From assembly GCF_030848805.1 (NCBI RefSeq), contig NC_092365.1, forward strand, positions 13,542,486-13,606,485: a stretch of DNA of 64,000 nt, written 5' to 3'. The position numbers and the translations under genes are program-made. The notes below the pieces were generated by a model. That model was not told the origin of the DNA. It worked only from the letters and a program-made list of their open reading frames with translations, and ran no database searches. How positions within the stretch are numbered: the stretch's first letter is position 1; each line of letters begins with the position of its first letter. Shown here piece after piece: positions 54,837 through 64,000 of this stretch. The stretch is from Temnothorax longispinosus. Taxonomy: Eukaryota > Arthropoda > Insecta > Hymenoptera > Formicidae.

Positions 54837-56528
54837 TCAATTTGCCATATTTGTATTGTCTAACTCTTCATCTTCAAGCTCATCATTAGTTGTGGCATAA
54901 TCTTCTGCATTCTTTAATGTTTCGCTCGTCAATAAACATTTTAATTTCTGTTTTTGAATTTCGCAGCATGTGGGTGTTCCATCGGGATCATTTCCTTCCG
55001 TTTCATTAACAGCAATAGTTAAAATAGAAAATAATATATTTTCCGCTTCTTCAATATCACGAGCTAATATTAATTGGCTAATACTGGCCAGATAAAATGT
55101 TTTTACGCGTAAACGTGTAATTTTTAAAAAATTGGCGTATTTTTTAATAAAGTGGGCAACATCTATACGAATGTAACAAGAAGGTACTTCTCTATCTTCC
55201 CATATGTTATCGGCATAATCATCAATGTTATTATAATTAGTGAATGCTTGAACGACAGCAGTAAGCAAGGCTGTTGATGCATCACAAGTTACCTCTCGCG
55301 GAAAAGGAGCACCACTTTGAATCCATTGTATTAACCACATCCAAATCGCTATTGTGGTATGCGATTCACTTAACATTTGCGTAACCGGATATTTTGGTTC
55401 AGATGAATTAACTATGCAAGTATAAAGGAATATATGTTTCGAACGCGATTTATTGTGATGAATTATTTTCTTAATAATGCTACCGGTAGCATCAATAGCT
55501 ATAGAGGCTGGCTCCGTAAATGTATATTGTCTGTAAGTATCAAGCTGATATTTTAACCAATATATTGTATAAAAAGGATCCAGTCCTATGTTGTGAATAA
55601 TATTTGTTAATACAGTTCGTCTTGCTACAGCCAACGATATAATTGGATTTTTATCGAAAATTTGTGAATCTATATATTCGTGTACCGCACTACGGAGAGC
55701 TTGTTGTTTGTACAAATGAGGAGGTTCACAATCGCGCGGTGACATTATTTTTGCAGCTGTTTTAGTTCTATAAATCATAGCGGTTTCATTTTCTTTATAT
55801 AATTTTTCACCTATTTCAAGACGTGTGGGATTTCGTAAATATCTTTTACTGCAATTTCCTGATCCTTTTGTTACCGTGCATTTAATTATAATAGATTCAC
55901 TGTCTGTAATATTTTCCGCAATTCCATTTATAATACTACCGCAATTGCACTTTCCGCATATTGTTAAAGTATTATTGAAAATCTTATTTCTTTTAAATTG
56001 GTATCCACATTGCAATTTACATGCTTCCCATAATTTTGTTGTAATTGCATCTTGCCATTTTCCTGCTTTTAATACTTGGTATTGTCTAAAAGTTGACTTG
56101 GGTCTTTTCTTTTCCGTTCTTGAATACTGTTTCGTCTCTATAAGATTGTCGAATTCATTTCTATTAAATACAACATTTATTTCGCTACGTCCCGATTCTT
56201 CATCTAATGAAGACCAACTTGTTCTTGATGAATTGGCAATACTAGCATCCAAAGAACTAGTTTTCGAAAGATCTTTATTTATTTCCGATTTTGATCCGAT
56301 TGTCACATCAAGCAGGATGCTTTTTATATTGTAACGATTATTTACAACAAGGGTATATACAGCATGCGGTTGTATTTGTCCTATTTCTTTTGATATAGTT
56401 ACCCATATCTCGTTATGCTTGGACACGATTTTACCCTGGCTTGTTACAATTTCTTGCGCATAGCAGAGAATAGTACGCTTGATGACTTCTTCGTTCAATA
56501 CACGCGGTCTTCCTCGTTGAAGTGCCAT
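54837..56528 (-). CDS. large DDE-type transposase, N-terminal part (ends at an in-frame TGA)
   Basis: The ATG at 56528 starts MALQRGRPRVLNEE; a TATA-initiator promoter lies 120-160 bases upstream. A Cys-rich zinc segment (CGKCNCG...) is followed by the RNase-H-like core: IAIDATGSIIKK (first Asp, about residue 344), PVTQMLSESHTTIAIW, EVTCDASTALLTAV (second Asp, about 414) and RIDVAHFIKKYANF. The third acidic residue lies beyond the TGA at 54839-54837, in the same frame (about residue 629). The layout recalls MULE/KDZ-like enzymes of Hymenoptera and aphids, but I cannot fix the superfamily. The single TGA (context AAT TGA TGG) may be a disabling mutation or a read-through stop. Confidence 0.7.
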   Translation of the reverse strand: MALQRGRPRVLNEEVIKRTILCYAQEIVTSQGKIVSKHNEIWVTISKEIGQIQPHAVYTLVVNNRYNIKSILLDVTIGSKSEINKDLSKTSSLDASIANSSRTSWSSLDEESGRSEINVVFNRNEFDNLIETKQYSRTEKKRPKSTFRQYQVLKAGKWQDAITTKLWEACKLQCGYQFKRNKIFNNTLTICGKCNCGSIINGIAENITDSESIIIKCTVTKGSGNCSKRYLRNPTRLEIGEKLYKENETAMIYRTKTAAKIMSPRDCEPPHLYKQQALRSAVHEYIDSQIFDKNPIISLAVARRTVLTNIIHNIGLDPFYTIYWLKYQLDTYRQYTFTEPASIAIDATGSIIKKIIHHNKSRSKHIFLYTCIVNSSEPKYPVTQMLSESHTTIAIWMWLIQWIQSGAPFPREVTCDASTALLTAVVQAFTNYNNIDDYADNIWEDREVPSCYIRIDVAHFIKKYANFLKITRLRVKTFYLASISQLILARDIEEAENILFSILTIAVNETEGNDPDGTPTCCEIQKQKLKCLLTSETLKNAEDYATTNDELEDEELDNTNMAN

Positions 56529-56648
56529 ATCGTAACAAATTTTTACTTTTACTGTCCACTTTAACTCGAAACTGTTCACTTTTACTCGAAACTTCTTTTT
56601 AGCGAAACAGACTTGCAAGACTAAACGACAACGCAAGCTCTCTTGATA

Positions 56649-56686
56649 GACTGATTACCGAAACTATGGAAATCTCTCTTATATAG
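56649..56686 (-). promoter_or_regulatory. core promoter of the USP-transposase gene
   Basis: On the minus strand CTATATAAG (56686-56678) is followed about 25 bases later by TCAGTC (56654-56649), the insect initiator. The ATG is about 125 bases further on. Confidence 0.65.
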
Positions 56687-57295
56687 GGACAGATCAAAAG
56701 ATATTAACGATGCCGCGTGTTTTGATCTAAGCTCGCAGCGCGGCTTTATGATATTTGATGAAATACAGGCCGCAAATCAATTTCAATAATTTAAGAGTAA
56801 CCGAAATACATGTAATCGGTATATTGGATCTCCACAAAAGTACATTATTTTCTCAAGCGGTAGTTTTTATATTGTTTATTGTAAGCCGCGCTGCAACTTA
56901 CAAAGAGGTGCCCGATTCAAGCCGCGCGTAGTTCCCTCCCCACTTACAAAGAGGTACCGCGTGCCGACAGTTGTCATAATAGACACAGCGTTTATACGTG
57001 TATAAGTGTCGGCACGCGGTACCTCTTTGTAAGTGGGGGGGGGGGGGGAACTACGCGCGGCTTGAATCGGGCACCTCTTTGTAAGTTGCAGCGCGGCTTA
57101 CAATAAACAATATAAAAACTACCGCTTGAGAAAATAATGTACTTTTGTGGAGATCCGATATACCGATTACATGTATTTTGGTTACTCTTAAATTATTGAA
57201 ATTAGTTTGCGGCCTGTATTTCATCAAATATCATAAAGCCGCGCCGCGAGCTTAGATCAAAACACGCGGCATCGTTAATATCTTTTGATCTGTCC

Positions 57296-57333
57296 CTATA
57301 TAAGAGAGATTTCCATAGTTTCGGTAATCAGTC
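57296..57333 (+). promoter_or_regulatory. mirror-image core promoter in the right arm
   Basis: CTATATAAG (57296-57304) and TCAGTC (57328-57333) are the same promoter pointing right, towards a region without the transposase gene. Confidence 0.6.
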
Positions 57334-57420
57334 TATCGAGAGAGCTTGCGTTGTCGTTTAGTCTTGCAAGTCTGTTTCGCTAAAAAGAAGTTTCGAGTAA
57401 AAGTGAACAGTTTCGAGTTA

Positions 57421-57705
57421 AGGGGATGCTAAAGGTAAGGCCGAACTTCCTCGACGTCGGTAATGTCAACTGTCAACTAAAGCAAAGGCCGAACTGATAT
57501 TGGAGACCTCGCGTGGTGACAACGCGAAACTCCGGTTTCAGTGTTACCAACTTATTTCAGATTCTATGAAGTGGTGTATGTCCGTACACGTACACACACC
57601 ACTGAATTGCTCACACGGACGCACGGTAGAGAGACATATGCTATAGACGCGGCAACGCCGCGCGGCGTTGCCGCGTCTTGGATTTTTTAGCAATACGGCC
57701 TGAAC
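57421..57705. other. non-coding, with a 34-bp perfect palindrome and the P-element target site
   Basis: A perfect palindrome spans 57645-57678 (centre GCCGCGCGGC). The 8-bp target duplication GCCTGAAC of the P element is at 57698-57705. Confidence 0.8.
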
Positions 57706-58418
57706 CATGATGGAAAGAATACCAGGTGTAACATTCCCGTGGATGCGCAGTCGTTCAAAGTAATGGCCGCTCTTGAACCAATCAGAAATTAGCCCCAAAC
57801 TTGAAAAACCAATATGGCCACCGCTACAAGTTAGGTTAGTGGAACCCATGATCGCCGTTGCCGCGCGTGTACCAGGCACGCTTAGAGCCTTAGTGCGCTC
57901 GTTGTCGTCGACGTCGTCGACGTTACCGAATGTGTTATCGTGGTTCACGTGGTTGTAGCTGTTAGGCCGTGATCGACGACAACAATCCGCTGTGGCAGAG
58001 AAAGTTTTATCAGAGGTAACCTCGCCGTTTTCACGAGATTCCTATCGCAATTTCGATAAGTTCATTAAATACTCGGAACGTGAATCAACGACAAACACGT
58101 CGTGAACATGTGATCTCTCTTGTTCACATCGCGCGTGATCCTGACGTCGTTCTCTTCTCGCCTTCGTCCTTGGGTCCTTCGTGAATATATATAATCGCAC
58201 GATAATCCGACCGCCACACTGTCAAACGCAAAACCGCTACTATTTAAAGCAGGAGCAAGACCAATGTGTAAGGTAAGTTGTGTGTGAATATCACTGAATT
58301 AAATGAATAAACCACAAAAATACCTATAGCTTGTAAAAATGATAAAAATTAAGCAATTGTAAATAGTGTATCAGCTTTTTATGAGTGTACTACATATTTG
58401 TTTTTGTTTGCAGACACA

Positions 58419-61400
58419 ATGCCTTCATGCTGCATAATAAATTGCAAAAGTTGGACATATTATGCAGAGAAGAAAGGAATAATCTTTTATAGATTCCCAA
58501 ACGAAGAAAACATTCGTCAGGCATGGGTAAATGCTTGTCAAAGGAGCGAAGAGAGTATAAAAATTGATTCTGGTAAGTTGATATATATTTTTTATATAGT
58601 AAAATATAACAAAATGACCTATAGTATAATATTATAAATTATATCAGTATTAGATATTTTTTATTTCATTTGTATTATTGTAGCAAGAATATGCAGTCTT
58701 CATTTTGATGACGATTGTTTTATAACAAAATGGACAGACTCAATAAAAGCACCACCAAAACAACTGCGGCGGTTAAAAGTAGGTTCCATTCCTACAAAAA
58801 TGTTAACTTTGGAAAAAACGAGAAAAAGAAAAATGTCCAACAGTGATATGGCAATCACAAGCAAGAGAATTAAAGTATTGTGAGTTTTCCTTTCTTTTTA
58901 TAAATATGTATTTACAAATTTTTGTAAATATTGTAACATTGTTACTTTTCATATTTACCTTGCATACTTACCTTTCATACTTACCTTATCTTACATATTT
59001 ACTTTTCATACTTTACCTTGCATACTTACCTTTTATACTTACTTTGCATACTTACCTTTCATACTTACCTTACCTTACATAATTACTTTTTATACTTACC
59101 TTGCATACTTACCTTTTATACTTACCTTGCATATTTACCTTTCATACTTATCTTACATACTTACCTTTTATAATTACCTTACCTTACGTACTTACTTTTC
59201 ATACTTACGATATTTTATGAATTTTTGAGTAACATTCATGAAAAAATCGTATGCAATATTTTTCTAGATTCAGGCCTTTGAACCTATATTTATATGATCT
59301 TTTTTCATTCTTACGATGAATAGAATGTGCTCTTAGAGTTTGACCACCTATTTCTAAAATACACCCTGTATACATGCTTATTACTGTGTGTACATAAAAA
59401 ATATTTAAACTTATATTATTTATTTACAGACAAAGCTTCAGAATACCAACACACTCCGATCTTCTAAAATGTAATGAAAGAAAAGAAAAAGAATCTCGTG
59501 AAACAAGTGAAAGAGAAGAAGAAGAAGAAAGAGAAGAAATAGTTAGTCCAACATGTATTCTAAATGAAATAGAAGTACAAGAGACTTTTGAAAGAAATAA
59601 AACAGAAGAAAAAGGAAAAAGGAAAGAGAAAGCTTGTAAAATAAATGTGCAAGACAAAAAGAAAGGCCACAATTATGCAATAAAACGAAACATGTATGTA
59701 TGCGTTTAAGTTATGCTTATTTAGTATCAATATTTGTGTACTATTGTAATGACAATAATATACTATTTCGTTTTTTAGAAACCAAGAAGTTGGTAATGAC
59801 GAAACTGTTGTCACAAATACGTTATTGGAACTTCTAATGGATTCCGAAAAAAGAAATAAGGAACTTCTTAACGAAAATAAAGAATTAACGAAAATAAATC
59901 AGCAGCTAAACATACAAGTAAAAGAATTACAAACAAATACAACGCAAAATGATCCTATCATTACAAAAATGGAAAGAAATATACAAGAGAAAGCTGAAGA
60001 TATTGCTGTCAATGCTTTGCGAAAAATATTTACGCCAGGACAAATAAAAAGTTTAATGTCATCGCATAACGTCCGTGTTAAATGGTCATCGGAAGATATA
60101 ATATCAGCTATTGGTTTGCGATCATTGAGCCCGAAAGCTTACACATATCTCAGAAATGTAAAACAGGTTCCATTACCTTGTGTATCAACATTGCGCAATT
60201 GGGTTGCATCTTTCAACATAGCACCTGGAATTTTAACAGATGTCCTCAAAATAATAATTGATAAAGGAAATAGTCTTTCCACAGTGGAAAAGTTAACAGT
60301 CATAACTTTTGATGAAATATACATATCTAATAAGTTGGACTTAGAAAGAAGAGAACAACGAATCTATGGTCCACACAAGACATGCCAATTTGTAATGGCC
60401 CGAGGATTGTTCAAAAAGTGGAAGCAACCAGTGTATTACATGTACGATCAGCCAATGTCACGCGAAATTCTATTTACTGTACTGCAATATCTGTATCAAG
60501 CTGGTTACATTGTCGTGGCCATTACATGTGATATGGGCCCGACAAATATGAAGTTATGGAGAGATTTAAACATTGGTATTAATACTAATAGTCATTGCAA
60601 TAAAAGCAACGTAATAATTACAGAGAAACAGTGTTTTATTACACATCCTGTCGACAAATCTTTGAAAATATACTTTTATGCAGACGTACCTCATCTATTA
60701 AAGTTAGCGAGAAACAATTTATTTGATTCTGGTTTTTGCGTTGAAGGCAATATTGTGGATAAAAGATGCTTCGAAGAATTAGTAAAACTGAATGCAAATG
60801 ATTTAAAAATCGCTCATAAATTGAGTAGAACACACCTCGATGCAAAAGGAACGAAACGTCAAAATGTGAAATTGGCAGCTCAAACATTATCTAATACAAA
60901 TGCATTGGCTGTTCGATGGTGTGGGAGTAATAATCTTATACACTCCGTCAACTGGAAACATACCGCAGACGTTCTGAAATTGTTTAATGATTGGTTCGAC
61001 GTATTCAATAGCTCATTGAAATATGGCCATCACCGTGGGTTACACGCTTACGGAATAAATTTAGAGGAGCAAAATCAAACAATTACTAAAATGAATACAT
61101 TTATCGAAGAAATGCGAGTTGGACAAAAGACAACTCTGTTGCAATTTCAGAAAGGAATCTTAGTATGCAATAAATCTTTACAAGAAATGTTTACATACAT
61201 TAAAAATAAGTATTCGACCGAAGCGTTCCAGATAGAATACATACTTACCAGGCGATTAAATCAAGATATAATATAAAATTTTTTCTCATATTTGAGGTCC
61301 ATGGGCGCAGGATATGATCATCCGACGCCCGTGGAGATACGAAATCGTTTAAAATGGTACATATTAGGGAAGCACTCAGGGCATGTACTTTCGTCAGGAG

Positions 61401-62329
61401 TTCATAACGAAGAGGATTGCAGCTCTTCAATGCTTGTCGACGTTGAAGACGTACGTTCCAATAACACTGCTGAATCTTCTTTAAATTGTCTGTGGGAAGA
61501 TGAAAATATTTTCGAAGACGAAATATTCATGGATACTTCAATAGTGAAAGATAATTCGATGACTCAAAGAAGGGAAGAAACAGAAGAACATGATATACAA
61601 GAAGAAAGTGGAGAAGGTATTAATACTTTTTTTACCAAAGCAATAATGTAATTACTCATAATAAACATTTTTGTTTTTCTTAGTGAGGAATCAACGAGCA
61701 GTATACTGTTTTTAATATTACATAAAGAGTATACTGTTGTTAATATTACATAACGATTATTTGTTACTTCACATACATTTTTCATCTTTCTAGTGTTAAA
61801 TTTAAGTACTTATGAGCCTAGTCCTCAAGAAATGAAGTTGGTCGACGATTTTGAGCGAATAATAGCTACTGATATCATTGAAAGAAATGCACTATTGTAC
61901 GTTGCTGGATATGTTGCACATAGATATAGAAACGACTTTAGTGAATTAGGAATCCCTACCAAAGACTTTCCGAATCCACAACCTAATGATTGGCTTCGCA
62001 TGTTTTCACGAGGAAATTGCATATATCCCTCTACAAGCTTCCAAGAAGCAGTTAATATAATGGAGCACGAATTTCATAAATTTCATGGCAATTTCTTTAA
62101 TAAGCAGCCAAAAATTTTTGGCACATTAACAGATATCATATGTACAAAAACTAATAATAAGTTTCCCAAACAAGTTATTGCCTGTCTAGTGCGTACTAGA
62201 ACATACATCAGGTTAAGAAAAGTGAATAAAGATATAACACAAAACAATTTGATGAAGAAAAGAAACAGAAAGTTATATAAATTATGTAATAAAGAGAATC
62301 AAGAATTAATAAATATTGATAATAAATAA
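58419..62329 (+). pseudogene. P-element transposase with THAP domain, five coding exons, one nonsense codon
   Basis: Exons 58419-58572, 58684-58879, 59430-59693, 59779-61616 and 61794-62329 join with matching phases into 996 codons. The THAP zinc finger (C2CH: CCIINCKS...FYRFP...W...C...ICSLHF) is in exons 1-2, and an acidic coiled-coil linker in exons 3-4. The transposase core has FDEIYIS (Asp codon 60311-60313), AITCDMGPTN (Asp 60530-60532) and FYADVPHLLKL. Its C-terminal part is GAGYDHPTPVE...YVAGYVAHR. At 61274-61276 a TAA replaces the Glu codon expected in the NQDxxENFFS motif, by position the final acidic residue of the active site. Everything else is open, so a single base change appears to have inactivated it. 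Confidence 0.9.
58955..59215. repeat. CATACTTACC-type tandem repeat in P-element intron 2
   Basis: Degenerate 10-15-bp units such as CATACTTACCTTT and CATATTTACTTTT. The same units reappear after the transposase stop codon at 62370-62515 and 62755-62875. Confidence 0.9.
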
Positions 62330-62369
62330 ACAGAAACCATACATGCTGTAATTTGTCTTAGTTTATACA

Positions 62370-62875
62370 CCTTATCTATACTTACCTTTCATACTTACCT
62401 TGCATACTTATCTTACATACTTACCTTTCATACTTACCTTATCTTACGTACTTACTTTTCATACTTACCTTTCATACTTATCTTACATACCTTTCATACT
62501 TACTTTACCTTTTTTTTTTAACGTGAGGAAATTTTCTACTACTGGGATCCCAGGCCTAGAGCCCGATTTACCCAGTAGCCCCAAAAGGGAAGACCCCCCC
62601 CCGCCCTCCGGGCAGAGGGGGAGAGTGTCGGATTCCATGCATGCACATCGCCCACGATACTGCATGCATGGCCTACCGACTAAAACCTCACGGTGTCTTT
62701 CGCTGCACCGTTATGGGGGGCGCCCGGGAACAGTTATTATGCATCCGGAACATATATACTTACCTTACCTTTCGTACTTACTTTTTATACTTACCTTGCA
62801 ATTTATTGCATACTTACCTTTCATACTTATCTTATCTTATATACTTACTTTTCATACTTACCTTTCATACTTTTT
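62370..62875. repeat. CATACTTACC-type repeats interrupted by a 240-bp GC-richer insert
   Basis: Repeat units at 62370-62515 and 62755-62875 bracket a segment (about 62520-62750) with CCCAGGCCTAGAGCCCG and CCATGCATGCACATCGCCC...GCATGCATGG. That insert shares GGAAATTTTC with the stretch at 62885 and may be a short retroposon. Its nature is unknown. Confidence 0.6.
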
Positions 62876-63342
62876 TTTCTTACATGGGGAAATTTTCCAT
62901 AGACACCCTCATCCCTTGGGCGAGGGACGAGGGTAGTGTGGGAATCATTACCATGTGCATCCCAGGCTAAGGTACTGGTAGTGTATATTTGAACGCAATT
63001 TATGAAAGACATAATATAGTATTATAGTGTAATAAGATAGTGCATAAAATAGTACATGAATAATATAATATGTAATAGAATAATATTAATTAACGTAGAT
63101 AATCATTTATTATTATCATTTTTTACTTATAACACAAGTTTTTATTAGCTCCCAAGTTTCTTGTATTTTACTCTTCCACATATTAATTTATTTGTATTTG
63201 TATTAACTGTATTACATATTTTCATTAATATCGTGTTTGAATTTCACGCCAATTTCGGGGCTAATTTCTTATTGGCTCTTCTTATATTCAGCCGCCATTA
63301 TGCGCAATGTTACACCTAGTATTCTTCCATCATGGCCTGAAC

Positions 63343-64000
63343 CTGAAAATGCTTTCTGGCCGTCTGTAGCAGAAGGCAGTAACGTATCAAGGCTGATAAG
63401 CACCCGCTTTTTATAAATTATATATATTCTTATGCACACATGTGCGTATATATATATAATATGTATCTAATCATTATGTGTATCTTTATAATTGTCTGAT
63501 GACAAATAATAACAGTAGCATAATTGAGAATGTGAATTAGTATACATAGTATATTGACGCGGGTACTTATTAGACTTGACAATTTACTGCATCTCTTGCA
63601 CCTCTAATAATTTTTTTCTTGTAATGTAAATGAATGATGTAAAACTCTTTCAAAGGATCTATCCATTCTTGATGGGGTAAAATAATAACTTTTATAACAA
63701 ATGCAATAAATATTAAATATATAGTATTGATTTATATATAACTAATTTTATTCTGTCTTTATATAGAAAAATATACCTCAGTCTTAGCATCAGAGTAGAG
63801 GGTAACGGCAGCTGATGAACAGTATAAATAACAAAACTGAATAAAAATCTTAATTATTATAACATAATCCCAGTAAACCAGTTTGTAACTGTTATGTAAC
63901 TTAGGGAGCACATGGAAAGAACAACTCTTCATTAGTACCTATACTTTACTCCTGTAAAAAAATTTTGCGATCTATAAAGCCGTTTCAAAGAACGAACTTT
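63343..64000. other. non-coding, nothing recognised
   Basis: AT-rich flank to the right of the P-element target site. No gene or repeat was recognised. Confidence 0.5.

Larger units (their letters stand above)
56562..57420. repeat. head-to-head inverted duplication of the transposase 5' region (arms about 410 bp)
   Basis: Arm 56562-56969 and arm 57007-57420 are near-perfect inverses with a 37-bp spacer. Each contains, from the centre outward, a GGTACCTCTTTGTAAGTGG element, a second CACCTCTTTGTAAGTTG, a poly-C/G tract, TATA and initiator. The left arm ends in the 5' leader 34 bp before the ATG. The right arm ends at GAGTTA, after which no transposase code follows. Confidence 0.9.
57706..63334 (+). 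mobile_element. full-length P element (THAP-type), 5.6 kb
   Basis: Ends CATGATGGAAAGAATACC at 57706 and the inverse of CATGATGGAAGAATACTAGG at 63334, giving inverted repeats of about 30 bp that open with CATGATG like the Drosophila P element. The 8-bp target duplication GCCTGAAC lies at 57698-57705 and 63335-63342; 8 bp is the P-element length. Subterminal inverted words (CAATCAGAAATTAGCCCC at about 57776; its inverse near 63260) are also present. It carries one transposase gene with an upstream non-coding exon (TATA near 58187; donor at 58272/58273). Confidence 0.95.

Noticed and set aside
59424..59814. Minus-strand ORFs opposite P-element exons 3-4
   Set aside because: Shadows of the Glu/Lys-rich linker, giving Phe/Ser-rich nonsense.

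Overview
The window looks like repeat-rich DNA from an insect nuclear genome, most likely a hymenopteran and plausibly an ant. Evidence for this: intron-containing relics of animal genes with GT-AG splice sites, TATA plus TCAGT-type initiators, a Gypsy family with a baculovirus-F-like envelope gene, a P element whose ends begin CATGATGG, insect-type Helitron ends (TCTATATC...CTAG), a piggyBac-type TTAA MITE and a jockey/R1/I-like LINE. No bacterial features are present. Species and family names rest on motif recognition only, because no search was run.

Layout. 1-6975: Gypsy copy 1 on the minus strand, cut by the left edge, with one intact Gag-Pol frame, an envelope gene shortened by an in-frame deletion, and a small antisense ORF. 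8527-10030: a non-autonomous Helitron. 10116-12608: an integrase-type DDE transposase relic split by a MITE with 151-bp inverted repeats. 14080-15776: a two-exon protein kinase gene on the minus strand. 15950-17450: a promoter-like tandem array, a hypothetical ORF and a TDP-43-like exon. 18221-19443: an ABCB10 pseudogene.

20.9-45.0 kb: a string of truncated, intron-bearing host-gene fragments, all on the plus strand. They are SNX4 5' end (copy A, split by a LINE at 21329-27010), PP6 catalytic subunit, calpain-7 exon, SNX4 5' end (copy B), BUD23, TDRD3, an unrecognised coding relic, and the calpain-7 C-terminal exons. Gypsy copy 2 (35352-44073) sits inside a calpain-7 exon with a 4-bp target duplication.

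45-52.3 kb: MITEs, a second Helitron, LTR-like sequences, a second copy of a 1.5-kb foldback repeat carrying a piggyBac MITE, and 144-bp tandem repeats. 52952-56528: a large transposase-like gene fused in frame to a ubiquitin-specific-protease-like domain, broken by one TGA, with its promoter duplicated head to head. 57706-63334: a complete P element (both ends and 8-bp target duplication) whose five coding exons hold one nonsense codon. The last 650 bases show nothing.

The strongest leads are: (1) the antisense Cys-rich PPxY ORF between pol and env, present in both Gypsy copies with mostly silent differences and in-frame gaps; (2) the same-strand string of gene fragments in which a duplicated SNX4 promoter/first-exon block precedes different acceptor genes; (3) the transposase-USP fusion with its palindromic bidirectional promoter.
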